13,478 nucleotides of DNA from Methanobacteriota archaeon (GTDB taxonomy: Archaea > JACRDV01), in NCBI GenBank assembly GCA_024860865.1, contig JACRDV010000047.1:1-13478 (forward strand), read 5' to 3'. This document shows positions 1 to 7,300 of this stretch, piece after piece. Within the stretch, counting starts at the first letter, position 1. Each line of letters starts with the position of its first letter. Below the pieces are notes generated by a model that searched no databases, was not told the DNA's origin, and worked only from the letters and a program-made list of their open reading frames with translations. Both the position numbers and the translations under genes were made by a program.

Positions 1-231
1 ATCGTGATTCGAGTAAAATATTTATTCGCTAATTCATAACTAATGTTTCAATATATTTTAAAAATTATTTATTGATGATACCTTGCCCCTTTCATCTATT
101 ATGGTTAACTGGAATTAAGTTAACTTTTTTTCATTTTTTTCTGTTATGCTATTCGCCATTTTACACCTTTATTGTTTGGGATGAACGATATTTTTTATTG
201 AACAAAAAGTTTTCTTATGAGAAATTTCAGG
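1..231. other. AT-rich non-coding left flank
   Basis: I see no convincing gene here. A plus-strand open frame in this stretch runs straight through the tRNA-Asp gene and has a low-complexity Phe/Tyr-rich translation, so it is a chance reading. On the minus strand, which is downstream of tRNA-Asp, there is a T-run about 25-30 nt past the tRNA end (plus AAAAA near 205) that could terminate the tRNA transcript. Confidence 0.6.
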
Positions 232-333
232 CGCCCCAGTCGGGATTCGAACCCGAGTCGCAGGCTCGACAGGCCTGCATTCTAGGCTTGAACGTGCAAT
301 CCAAGACTTCCTAGGCCTCTAGACTACTGGGGC
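232..333 (-). tRNA. tRNA-Asp (GUC), interrupted by a D-arm intron
   Basis: The acceptor stem GCCCCAG/CTGGGGC, T-arm TCGGG-TTCGAAT-CCCGA and anticodon arm CAGGC-CTGTCGA-GCCTG are all perfect. The anticodon is GUC and the discriminator is G73, as expected for tRNA-Asp. As written in the genome, about 29 extra bases sit between the D-arm and the anticodon stem. Removing the BHB intron at 280-308 gives a 73-nt tRNA with G10-U25, U11-A24 and C12-G23 in the D-stem. The genome does not encode CCA, since the bases after G73 read CCT. A TATA-like box lies about 25 nt upstream. Identity is secure from the anticodon, discriminator and arms. Confidence 0.93.
280..308 (-). other. BHB intron (29 nt) in tRNA-Asp, between positions 24 and 25
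   Basis: In RNA sense the site reads CTAG-GAA at the 5' splice site and CTAG-AAT at the 3' splice site. The two self-complementary CTAG tetramers form the 4-bp central helix, with 3-nt bulges GAA and AAT on opposite strands. An intron-internal stem CTTG/CAAG closes the other side. Cutting after the second base of each bulge (GA^A and AA^T) joins GGA to TGCAGG and restores a normal D-stem and base 26. The position is non-canonical, because most archaeal tRNA introns lie at 37/38. Splicing would be by the archaeal EndA endonuclease and RtcB ligase (general knowledge). Confidence 0.85.
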
Positions 334-352
334 ACAAAATAAAGTAATTTGA

Positions 353-365
353 GATAATTTAAAAA
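353..365 (-). promoter_or_regulatory. TATA-like box for tRNA-Asp
   Basis: On the minus strand TTTTTAAATTATC is centred about 25 nt before the first base of the tRNA, the normal archaeal TATA-to-start spacing. Confidence 0.5.
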
Positions 366-366
366 C

Positions 367-699
367 CTATCGTGCCTTGGCCTTAACTCCTTTCACACGG
401 GGAGGTTTTGTGGTTAAAAGGGTTTTTAAGCCAGTCGCTTCTTTAACAAAAGAATTATACCGATTAATCGCATCTTTAAACATCTCTGGATTTACCCCTT
501 CAGTCTGAGTTTCAGTTTGGCAAAAAAGTTTCTCTTCTTGCACTTCTACCACAAGTTTTCTCAAAGCTCCATAATTTTCCATGACATTTTTTCCATCATC
601 TGTCTCGTAGATCTTTGAGTTTGGAAAGTATTTTTGAAGAAGGCCGGGGATTTCTCTTAAAACGCTTTTATAACCTTTCTTAAGAGAATAACCTTTCAT
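367..699 (-). CDS. Small archaeal protein of unknown function, possibly DUF5611-like
   Basis: This encodes a 110-residue soluble protein starting at ATG, with GGGG about 8 nt upstream as a weak ribosome site. It has a basic N-terminus (MKGYSLKKGYK), a central stretch with KIYETDDGKNVMENYGALRKLVVE, and a basic tail (PPRVKGVKAKAR). The pattern of a Lys-rich start, an acidic-Gly turn, YGAL and a beta-strand resembles the small archaeal DUF5611 family as I remember it. This is a tentative recall, not a demonstrated match. No signal peptide, membrane segment or metal-binding motif is seen. It lies between the 5S rRNA and tRNA-Asp on the same strand, only 24 nt after the 5S, so it may be read through from the 5S promoter. 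Confidence 0.65.
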   Translation of the reverse strand: MKGYSLKKGYKSVLREIPGLLQKYFPNSKIYETDDGKNVMENYGALRKLVVEVQEEKLFCQTETQTEGVNPEMFKDAINRYNSFVKEATGLKTLLTTKPPRVKGVKAKAR

Positions 700-722
700 G
701 CAAAGCCCCGAAATAATAATTA

Positions 723-879
723 GTGGGCTGGCAGCTATCTAGGCTTCGCGTAGGCTCTCGCACTACACTACCACCTAGAACGTGGGCGGACTTAACTTCC
801 GGGATCAGAACGAGTCCGGGTCTAGCCCCGCCACTGTGGCCGTTCAAATCAATGAACTATGGCCGCCATACCCAGCCCA
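723..879 (-). rRNA. 5S rRNA with a 23-nt insertion (putative BHB intron)
   Basis: On the minus strand the universally conserved 5S core is present: GGCGGCCATAG, CCCGGACTCG, GATCCCGGAAGTTAAG, then the helix IV/V region GTAGTG...GCGAGAGCCTACG. Helix I is formed by TGGGCTGG at the 5' end and CCAGCCCA at the 3' end (8 bp), which sets the boundaries. The gene spans 157 bases, longer than a usual 5S. The excess is largely a 23-nt block after GGCGGCCAT. Without that block the sequence reads GGCGGCCAT-AGTGGCGGGG, the canonical 5S consensus. It stands alone rather than in a 16S-23S operon, which is common in archaea. Its own TATA box lies about 27 nt upstream. Confidence 0.93.
836..858 (-). other. Putative BHB intron (23 nt) inside 5S rRNA
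   Basis: In RNA sense the segment is built as GGCC, bulge ATA, stem GTTCA, loop TTGATT, stem TGAAC, GGCC, bulge ACA. The two GGCC tetramers pair as the 4-bp central helix. The 3-nt bulges lie on opposite strands, and the intron side is closed by a 5-bp stem. Cutting AT^A and AC^A removes 23 nt and leaves GGCGGCCATAGTGG, matching the normal 5S. The outer (exon) helix is weak, with only a C-G and a G-U pair, so this is a relaxed half-BHB. It could instead be a retained insertion helix, as known for the larger Halococcus 5S insertion. Confidence 0.65.
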
Positions 880-899
880 TTTAAAGGTTAAAAGTTGTT

Positions 900-913
900 T
901 AATTTAAATTTTT
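900..913 (-). promoter_or_regulatory. TATA-like box for 5S rRNA
   Basis: The minus strand reads AAATTTAAATT centred about 27 nt before the first base of 5S rRNA, between it and the end of tRNA-Tyr. This suggests that 5S has its own promoter. Confidence 0.5.
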
Positions 914-957
914 CTTTAGTCAATTTCAGTATCAAATAAGTGGTCCCGGCAGTCGGA

Positions 958-1196
958 TTTTCATTCAAGAGGTATTAAGCTATTAATCCTGCTAATGTAT
1001 TTCACTCTTGTTCGCAGCTTTCTTTTGATATGTACACATTTCTTAAAATTTTAGAAATGCTTTTATGGCGATTTCATGCTTGACACGAACTCTATTTGCC
1101 TCCGGATACTTGCCCTTTCGCGTTCCTTTGCACCAATATAATATGGTTCCAATTGATCCCAGTTCTTCTTCATCATTTATGATTTGCCTCTTGAAA
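958..1196 (-). other. BHB intron (239 nt) in the tRNA-Tyr T-loop, between positions 59 and 60
   Basis: The junction is an essentially perfect BHB. The outer helix is the tRNA's own T-stem GTCGG/CCGAC. The central 4-bp helix is TTCA/TGAA, both bulges are AAT, and the intron-side helix is TTCAAGAGG/CCTCTTGAA (9 bp). Cutting AA^T on both sides restores GTCGG-TTCAAAT-CCGAC. At 239 nt it is large for an archaeal tRNA intron, and I recognise no homing endonuclease motif in it. It contains a 37-codon open frame on the sense strand, described separately. Confidence 0.9.
1063..1176 (-). CDS. Possible 37-codon ORF inside the tRNA-Tyr intron
   Basis: On the intron's sense strand an ATG-ATG start is followed by a frame encoding MMKKNWDQLEPYYIGAKERE and then ASIRRQIEFVSSMKSP before TAA. 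The composition, with a mixed charged amphipathic segment, is more protein-like than the surrounding frames. AGAGG lies about 10 nt upstream, but those bases also form the intron helix. I do not recognise the sequence, and it is far too short for a LAGLIDADG endonuclease. It could be a decayed remnant or chance. Confidence 0.2.
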   Translation of the reverse strand: MMKKNWDQLEPYYIGAKERERASIRRQIEFVSSMKSP

Positions 1197-1281
1197 TTTG
1201 AACCGACGACCAAGCGGTCTACAGCCGCCCGCTCTGCCAGGCTGAGCTATGCCGGGATATTAATTATATTTAGAAGAAGCG

Positions 1282-1293
1282 CTTTTAAATTAT
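1282..1293. promoter_or_regulatory. TATA-like box between tRNA-Tyr and the nitroreductase, possibly bidirectional
   Basis: CTTTTAAATTAT is a near-palindromic AT box. It is about 31 nt upstream of the tRNA-Tyr start on the minus strand. On the plus strand it would place a transcription start near 1313, before the nitroreductase ribosome site. A second plus-strand box, TTTTTTATAAATC (1306-1318), sits so close to the TTG that it would put the start after the ribosome site. Confidence 0.4.
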
Positions 1294-1339
1294 TTTTGTT
1301 AACAGTTTTTTTATAAATCAGGACTTTTGGAGGATAATT

Positions 1340-1861
1340 TTGGAACTATTTGAAGCAATTAAAAACAGGCGCAGTATAAGGGCTTTTAAGGACAAACCAG
1401 TTCCTGAAGAAAAACTGATGAAAATTTTAGAGGCAGCTCGCTGGGCTCCCTCAGCCGGCAACCTCCAGGCTTGGGAATTTATTGTGGTTAAAGAGCAGAA
1501 GCTTAAGGAACAAGTTGCAACAGCCGCTTTATCCCAATGGTTTATCGCTGAGGCACCTGTAGCTGTTGTGGTATGTGCGAACCAAAACCGCTCTGCAAGG
1601 AGATATGGTGAGAGGGGAAGAGAGCTATACTCAATACAAGATGCGACCTTAGCAACGCAAAATATGATACTAGCAGCCCATGCAGAGGGATTAAGCTCTT
1701 GCATAGTAGGGGCTTTCTATGAAGAAGAAGTTAGAAGAGTCCTAAAAATCCCTGAAGGAGTGAGGCCAATAGCAATTATACCAATTGGATACCCTGGTGA
1801 AAGGCCAGAAGCACCAGAGAGATATGAGTTAAGCAAAGTTGTCCATCGCAACGGATACTAG
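1340..1861 (+). CDS. Nitroreductase family FMN-dependent oxidoreductase
   Basis: This 173-residue protein has the classic single-domain nitroreductase layout. MELFEAIKNRRSIRAFKDKP near residues 1-20 carries the RRSxRxF FMN-phosphate contact. APSAGNLQAWEFIVV (about 36-50) is the second FMN-binding segment. A Gly-rich segment with SSCIVGAF, followed by IPEGVRPIAIIPIGYPGE toward the C-terminus, completes the fold. Such enzymes bind FMN as dimers in the cytoplasm and use NAD(P)H or other donors to reduce nitro compounds, quinones or flavins. The physiological substrate cannot be read from the sequence. The start is TTG with TTTGGAGGA about 7 nt upstream, which decides the start. It converges on the KaiC-like gene, and the two TAG stops overlap in one CTAG. 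Confidence 0.9.
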   Translation: MELFEAIKNRRSIRAFKDKPVPEEKLMKILEAARWAPSAGNLQAWEFIVVKEQKLKEQVATAALSQWFIAEAPVAVVVCANQNRSARRYGERGRELYSIQDATLATQNMILAAHAEGLSSCIVGAFYEEEVRRVLKIPEGVRPIAIIPIGYPGERPEAPERYELSKVVHRNGY

Positions 1862-2589
1862 GCTTGATAGGCCTCTTCGCCAGGAAATATTGCAATGCCT
1901 TCTGGAGTAATTTCAAATGGATATCTTCGCGTGCTGTGTTTTATCCCCCTCATCTTTAACACAATTAAGTTTCTCTTCAGTTCTGCTCCAATTTCACTCA
2001 AAGAAAAATTAACAATGCCGTGGCAAATAAACTCTTCAACTCCAAATTTGCTAATCCTTTGGCCATTTGCTTCCGTAGTCATTAAAGTTGTGCAACCAGT
2101 ATCCTCAAGTAGCGCCCCTAATCTTAAAAGCTCACGGCGCAAAGCGATTGGGGTGTCATACTGCAACATCAAAGCTGGTAGCGAGTCTACCACTATTCTT
2201 TTTGCATTTATTTTTTGAACAATATTGTCAATTGTTGTAATTAAAGAATCGACATCAGAAGGTTTAGTTATGATGTATTTTTCATTGCTTGGGACTCCTA
2301 GGCGTGCCGCTGAGGCATCAATAATTGCGAGCTTATTTTGCTCCTCCAGCTTCTTAAGATCCCAACCAAAATTGCTTATGAATCTTCGGATATCTTTTGG
2401 GCGCTCTTCTAAAGCAACAAAAATTCCAGGCTCTTTGAATTCGATGACTCCTTTATACAAGAATTGCACACAAAATATGCTCTTGCCAGTTCCAGTTCCT
2501 CCAGAGACCAAGATAATCGACCCTGCTGGGAAACCACCGCCTATTATAGTATCTAGGCCTAAAACTCCAGTTTTAGAACGATCGACCAC
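1858..2589 (-). CDS. KaiC-like RecA-superfamily ATPase, single domain
   Basis: This 243-residue protein has one KaiC domain. It opens with TGVLGLDTIIGGGFPAGS, then Walker A GGTGTGKS (residues 30-37). The paired catalytic glutamates lie in VALEER (61-62), and a Walker B strand KRIVVDSLPAL lies near 130-140. The C-terminal half contains RRELLRLGALLEDTGCTTLMTTE, as in archaeal KaiC-like ATPases and GvpD/RadA relatives. Bacterial circadian KaiC has two such domains. Single-domain archaeal forms are abundant and linked to signalling or motility, but their role is generally not known. The start is GTG with AAGGAGAT just upstream. A TATA-like box lies about 50 nt upstream. No KaiB, kinase or archaellum gene is nearby to suggest a pathway. 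Confidence 0.88.
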   Translation of the reverse strand: MVDRSKTGVLGLDTIIGGGFPAGSIILVSGGTGTGKSIFCVQFLYKGVIEFKEPGIFVALEERPKDIRRFISNFGWDLKKLEEQNKLAIIDASAARLGVPSNEKYIITKPSDVDSLITTIDNIVQKINAKRIVVDSLPALMLQYDTPIALRRELLRLGALLEDTGCTTLMTTEANGQRISKFGVEEFICHGIVNFSLSEIGAELKRNLIVLKMRGIKHSTRRYPFEITPEGIAIFPGEEAYQA

Positions 2590-2632
2590 TTAAATCTCCT
2601 TGAAATTTATTGTGATTAAAATCTACAACCGG

Positions 2633-2642
2633 TTTTTTATAA
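2633..2642 (-). promoter_or_regulatory. TATA-like box for the KaiC-like gene
   Basis: The minus strand reads TATAAAAAAC, about 50 nt before the GTG start. This would give a transcription start near 2615 and a leader of about 25 nt that includes the AAGGAG ribosome site. The rest of 2590-2819 is AT-rich spacer between two divergent genes with no other feature I can support. Confidence 0.45.
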
Positions 2643-2769
2643 TTTTTCATTTTATCTTCATAATTTAGGTTTGTTTGTTCTTTAAATCATTTAAAACGGA
2701 TAGAATTACCCCTTCGTTTACTACAATGTCTTACCTTTGTCAATAACCGCTAAGAAAGCCTATGCATAG

Positions 2770-2780
2770 TTTTTTATAAA
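2770..2780 (+). promoter_or_regulatory. TATA-like box for the lone frhB-like gene
   Basis: TTTTTTATAAA lies about 45 nt before the TTG start. Transcription would begin near 2802, leaving a short leader that contains the CAGGAG ribosome site at about 2805-2810. Confidence 0.5.
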
Positions 2781-2819
2781 CTCAATATATTATTCTAAGA
2801 CTCACAGGAGTTTGAGCCA

Positions 2820-3929
2820 TTGCACCCAGCTGGTCTCGTGCGCACTGCAAAGGATGAAGGTTTTGCCTCCCTTGAAGGCAGAGTAGTTTTATCTGGCCTC
2901 TGTTATAGCTGTGGATTGTGTGTTGCAGTTTGTCCCGAAAATGTAATAGAAATGATTGTTGAAATGCCGACTTTAAAAGGGAACTGCACCCATTGTGGAG
3001 ACTGTTTTGTAGAATGTCCTAAAAGTTATCTTCCCATTAAAGAGATTCAAGAGAATTTATTTGGAGACACTCAATCCTTTGAACAATCTATTGGATATTA
3101 TCAAAAAATATTTAGCGCTCAAACCAAGCGAAAAAAAATTCTTGGTGTATCACAGTCTGGTGGAGTTGTAACAACTCTGCTAACTTCAGCTCTTGACCAG
3201 AACTTGATCAATGGAGCACTCGTAACTGCTTTGGAAGGGGAATGGGGACCTAAGCCCACAATCGCCAGAACCTATCCAAAATTGTTGGAATCTGCGCGCT
3301 CAAAATATACTGTGAATTCAATTCTAACGGCACTAAAAGAAGTTGGGGCAGAAGATGAAATTGCAGTAGTGGGATTACCTTGTCATGTTCAAGCGCTCAG
3401 AAAACTTCAAGTAAGTTCATCTTCGCCTAAGATTTTGAATCGAATAAAAATTTTAATTGGTCTTTTTTGCTCTTCTAGCTTCACTTCTTCATTTTTAGAA
3501 TATATTAGAAAGAAAAATAGCATAGAGTTATCTCAAATTAAAAAATTCGATATAAGCAAAGGCAATGTATACTTAACCGTTGGAGCCGAAAAAATTTGTT
3601 TTCCTTTGAAGGAAGTGAGCCCTTACAAACCAACAGGTTGTAGGCTTTGTTTCGATTTCACATCTGAGCTTGCAGATATTTCAGTAGGTTCAGAAGGAGC
3701 GCAAACAGATTGGTCAGCTGTTATAATAAGAACCGAAAAAGGTCTAGAATTTTTTGAGCAATGCCAAGATTGCTTTAAAATTTCTAATGAAGTCGACTTA
3801 GAGACTATAAAAAAGCGGGCAACGAAAAAGAAACTAAGTTTTCAAAAAGATGCGAATAAATTGATAAGCAAATCGCTCAACTTCCCATTAAAGACGCTTT
3901 TCGATTTTTCAAGGGAATTTAAATTTTAG
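2820..3929 (+). CDS. frhB: FrhB-family F420-type dehydrogenase/hydrogenase beta subunit
   Basis: This 369-residue protein has two N-terminal [4Fe-4S] motifs, CYSCGLCVAVCP (Cys 28-38) and CTHCGDCFVECP (Cys 56-66). The FrhB/FdhB flavin domain follows, with SQSGGVVTTLL near residue 113, a DEIAVVGLPCHVQAL segment, LIGLFC, and the late Cys pair GCRLCFDFTSELADISVGS. FrhB proteins carry FAD and Fe-S clusters and exchange electrons between F420 and a partner complex. Here the partner is plausibly the Hdr operon that converges on it, since its stop is 7 nt from the operon end. The start is TTG with CAGGAG about 9 nt upstream. It is the only redox gene on the plus strand, so it may be regulated separately. 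Whether its cofactor is F420 or another flavin donor is not visible. Confidence 0.87.
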   Translation: MHPAGLVRTAKDEGFASLEGRVVLSGLCYSCGLCVAVCPENVIEMIVEMPTLKGNCTHCGDCFVECPKSYLPIKEIQENLFGDTQSFEQSIGYYQKIFSAQTKRKKILGVSQSGGVVTTLLTSALDQNLINGALVTALEGEWGPKPTIARTYPKLLESARSKYTVNSILTALKEVGAEDEIAVVGLPCHVQALRKLQVSSSSPKILNRIKILIGLFCSSSFTSSFLEYIRKKNSIELSQIKKFDISKGNVYLTVGAEKICFPLKEVSPYKPTGCRLCFDFTSELADISVGSEGAQTDWSAVIIRTEKGLEFFEQCQDCFKISNEVDLETIKKRATKKKLSFQKDANKLISKSLNFPLKTLFDFSREFKF

Positions 3930-3936
3930 GCAAAAA
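3930..3936 (-). terminator. Possible oligo-T terminator of the Hdr operon
   Basis: On the minus strand TTTTTGC follows directly after the mvhD stop. Oligo-T tracts terminate archaeal transcription. The seven bases separate the ends of two converging transcripts. Confidence 0.35.
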
Positions 3937-4341
3937 TTATTTCTTTAGTGGGTTAGGGCCTATCTCAGTTATCTCTTCTGTAAACTCCTTAACAACACTC
4001 GCGAATTTTGCTCCTTCAGATGCAGAAACCCACTCTAACCTTAATCTTTCAGAGCCGAATCCAACTAATTCTAAAATTTGTTTTAAATCATTAATTCTCT
4101 TCTCAGCCTTCAGGTTTCCATCGCTGTAATGGCAATCACCCGGATGACAACCACAGACTAGAACTCCATCTGCACCTAACTCAAAGGCCTCAAGTATAAT
4201 AGCTGAGTCAACTCTGCCGCTGCACATCACTCGAATAACCCTTATTGAAGGGGGATATTGGAATCTACTAACGCCAGCTGTATCTGCCCCTCCGTATCCG
4301 CACCAGCTGCAGAGGAAGGTGACTATTTTTGGATATTTCAC
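3937..4341 (-). CDS. mvhD: MvhD-type electron-transfer subunit (all-cysteine form)
   Basis: This 134-residue protein is a complete match to the MvhD/HdrA-associated delta subunit family. Conserved cysteines sit in FLCSWCGYGGADTAG (Cys11, Cys14), MCSGRVD (Cys40), and GVLVCGCHPGDCHY (Cys63, Cys65, Cys70). MvhD carries a [2Fe-2S] cluster and hands electrons from a donor to HdrA in the cytoplasm. The GTG start has AGAGG 7 nt upstream, inside the end of the fused hdrA. It is the last gene of the operon and the Cys paralogue of the Sec-containing copy upstream. The cysteines at positions 14 and 65 correspond to UGA codons in that copy. Confidence 0.93.
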   Translation of the reverse strand: MKYPKIVTFLCSWCGYGGADTAGVSRFQYPPSIRVIRVMCSGRVDSAIILEAFELGADGVLVCGCHPGDCHYSDGNLKAEKRINDLKQILELVGFGSERLRLEWVSASEGAKFASVVKEFTEEITEIGPNPLKK

Positions 4342-4343
4342 AA

Positions 4344-7300
4344 TTATTCCTCTAAGAATGCCTTTACCATTGAGCGAATTTGAATCGTTTCAAATCCTTT
4401 CTGTGAAAGTGCACCAGTAGGACATGTTGGAACACAGCCACCACAACCTTTGCAGATTACCTCTTCAACGTCAGCTTTTGAAATACCAGGTTTAATTTCT
4501 TTAAGTTTTATAGCATTGAATGAACAAATTTTTACGCACTGGCCGCATCCGATACAGACATCGATGTCGACAAACGTTGTAAGAGCTTCAAGTTTAATTT
4601 TCCCTTTTGCCATCGGGACAATTGCTCTAGATGCAGCTCCGCATGCTTGTGAAACAGAATCTGTAATATCCTTTGGGCCTTGGGCACATCCGCATAAGTA
4701 AATTCCATCGGACATGAATTCAACTGGTCTTAACTTGGCATGTGCTTCTGCAAAAAAACCGTCCGGGCTTCTAGGAACTTTTAGTGTTTTAGATAATGTT
4801 TCGGCATCTTCGGTTGGAACCAGAGGAGTTGAAAGTATAATGTAATCAGCATCTAGTTCAATTTCTCGCCTTAACACGTTATCGAAAACAAGCACCTTGC
4901 CATCATTTACAGAGGGTGGTTTTTCCGGCTCGTATTTTAGGAAATTGACGCCTATTTCCTGTGTTTTTTCATAGTATTCTTCATGCTTCTTTCCAAAACT
5001 TTGGATATCTCGATAGCAGATAGAAACATCACAATTTGGATACATTTCCTTTATTGTTTGTGCATTTTTTAATGCAACTGCACAACAAACTCTAGAGCAG
5101 TAAGTCCTTCCATTTTCTTCGCGCGCCCCTACACATTGAATCATAACAATATTCTTAGGGTTCTTAAGTTCATGGTTAGCAAGCTTTTGTTCTAGTTCAA
5201 GTTGAGTCATAACATTTGGATGTTTACCATAACCAAACATACCATTCGGTTTGAATTCTTGAGAACCAGTTGCAACAACTATTGTTCCAACTTTAACTAA
5301 AATATCTTGGTCTTCTCTTGAAATTTTCACGTCGAAATTTCCGATATATCCAACTACTTCTTTAACTGTTGAAGAAGTTAAAAGCTCGATGTTATTGTGT
5401 TCCTTTACTTTTTTAATAATTGGCTCGAGAACATCCTTTGAGTATCCATTGGTCGGGAATACTTTATAGATTTCTTTTAACAATCCTCCTGGTTCGGATT
5501 TTTTATCCACCAAATAGACCTTAAATCCTTGGTCAGCTATGTTCAGTGCAGCCATCATACCTGAGATTCCAGCTCCAATTACAAGGGCAGAGGGTATAAC
5601 TGGAATTTCCTTTTCTTCTTGCGGCCTGAGTAATCTTGCTTTTGCAGCCGCCATTCTTAGCTGATCTTTTGCTCGTTCGGTTGCTTCTTGCGGCTCATGC
5701 GTGTGAACCCAAGAAGAGTGTTCTCGGATGTTTGCCATTTCAAAGAGATACGGATTTAATCCGCCTTCTTTTAGCGTTCCTCTGAACAATACTTCGTGAG
5801 TTCTTGGAGTGCAGGAGGCAACTACAACTCGATTTAGGTTATAATCATTAATTGCCTTCTTAATTTGAGTTTGAGCATCATCAGCACAAGCATACACGGT
5901 ATTAGTTGCATAAACAACATTTGGCAAAGATTTTGCGTGATTAACAACTTCAGGAATGTTAACAACGCCTGCTATGTTAGTTCCGCAATGACAGACAAAA
6001 ACTCCAATTCTCGGTTCTTCTTCTATAGTTACCAATTTTTCAAGTGGAAATATTTTCTCTTTAATTAAGGTACCTCTAGCTTCAGCAATCGGAATGACTG
6101 CTCTAGCTGCCGCCCCACTCCCCTGTGCGACAGAGTCCGGGATATCTTTAGGTCCTTGAGCAGTTCCGCAAATGTAGATGCCAGGTATTGCTGTATCCAT
6201 TGGAGCTGTTTTCAAGTCTTTTTCTTTAAAAAATCCGTTCTCATCGAGCTCAGTATTTAAAATTTGAGCTAGTTTTTCGGCATTATTTTGTTTGACTAAA
6301 CCACAAGAGAGAACAACCATATCGGCTTCAAATTTTTTGTATTCGCTTGTTACAGTATCAATATATTTTATTATGAGATTATTTGTTTTTGTATCCTCTT
6401 GTATATCGGATACTCTGGCACGAATGTAGTTTATTCCATATTCATCTCGAGCGCGCTGGACATATTCTTGAAATGCCTTTCCATATGCTCTGAGATCCAT
6501 AAAGAAAATTGTAATTTCTAAATTTCGATTGTGCTCTTTTGCAATTATTGCCTCCTTTGTTGCATACATGCAGCAGACTCTGGAGCAGTATGGATTTCCG
6601 ATTTTTTCATCTCTTGAGCCGACACATTGGATAAAAGCAATGTTTTTTGGCTCCTGACCGTCAGAAAACTTGATAACGTGACCCTGCGTGGGTCCACTTG
6701 CACTGAGTAACCTCTCAAATTCAAGCGAGGTGATTACATTTTTGTAAATTCCAAATTTATAGACAGATTTTTTAGCAGCATCAAAAACAGCATGGCCTGT
6801 TGAAACTATTATAGCTCCGACATTAATTTGGATCTCTTGTGGCTCTTGCTGGAAGTTAATCGCTTTTTTATCGCACACAAATTCACAGCTTCGACATTCG
6901 ATGCAAAAGTCCTTGTAAATTGTATAAACAGCTGGAACAGCTTGGGGAAATGGCAGCCCAATTACTTTTTGAGCTCCAATATTTGAGTCAAATTCATTCG
7001 GAATCAGCACCGGGCATTTCTCTGCGCATAAGCCGCAGCCATTGCAGGTCTTCTCATCGACATACCTTGGGTTTTTCTGGATTTTTATGCGGAAGTTGCC
7101 GACATGGCCTTTGACCTCCTTAACTTCAGCATAGGTTATTAGCTCGATGTTGGGGTGCCTTGCAACTTCTACCATTTTTGGAGCCAAAATACACATTGAG
7201 CAATCGTTTGTTGGGAAAGTCTTATCAAGCTGAGCCATTCCCCCTCCGATGCTTGGATTTTTTTCAACAAGGTAAACTTTGAGACCAGATTCAGCTAGAT

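Larger units (their letters stand above)
941..1256 (-). tRNA. tRNA-Tyr (GUA), split by a 239-nt T-loop intron
   Basis: The 5' part reads CCCGGCA-TA-GCTCAGCCTGGCAGAGC-G-GGCGG-CTGTAGA-CCGCT and then the T-stem GTCGG and TTCAAA. The 3' part, 239 nt further on, is T-CCGAC-TGCCGGG-A followed by an encoded CCA. Together they give a complete cloverleaf with anticodon GUA, discriminator A, and the C1-G72 pair typical of archaeal tRNA-Tyr. No canonical 37/38 intron is present. A tRNA finder that allows only short or anticodon-loop introns would miss this gene or report it as truncated. A TATA-like box lies about 30 nt upstream. Confidence 0.92.

Noticed and set aside
72-314. Plus-strand open frame at the left edge
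   Set aside because: It runs through the tRNA-Asp gene and has a low-complexity translation with no ribosome site.
1165-1176. Box C/D guide RNA in the tRNA-Tyr intron
   Set aside because: ATGATGA matches box C, but I found no CUGA box D at a suitable distance, so the match is probably chance.
1065-1316. Plus-strand open frame across the tRNA-Tyr gene
   Set aside because: It is antisense to tRNA-Tyr and its intron and includes a Ser run with no recognisable domain.
1318-1704. Minus-strand open frame opposite the nitroreductase
   Set aside because: It is a shadow of a clear nitroreductase with full motifs and has no domain of its own. The same reasoning removes the other antisense frames over hdrA, frhB and kaiC.
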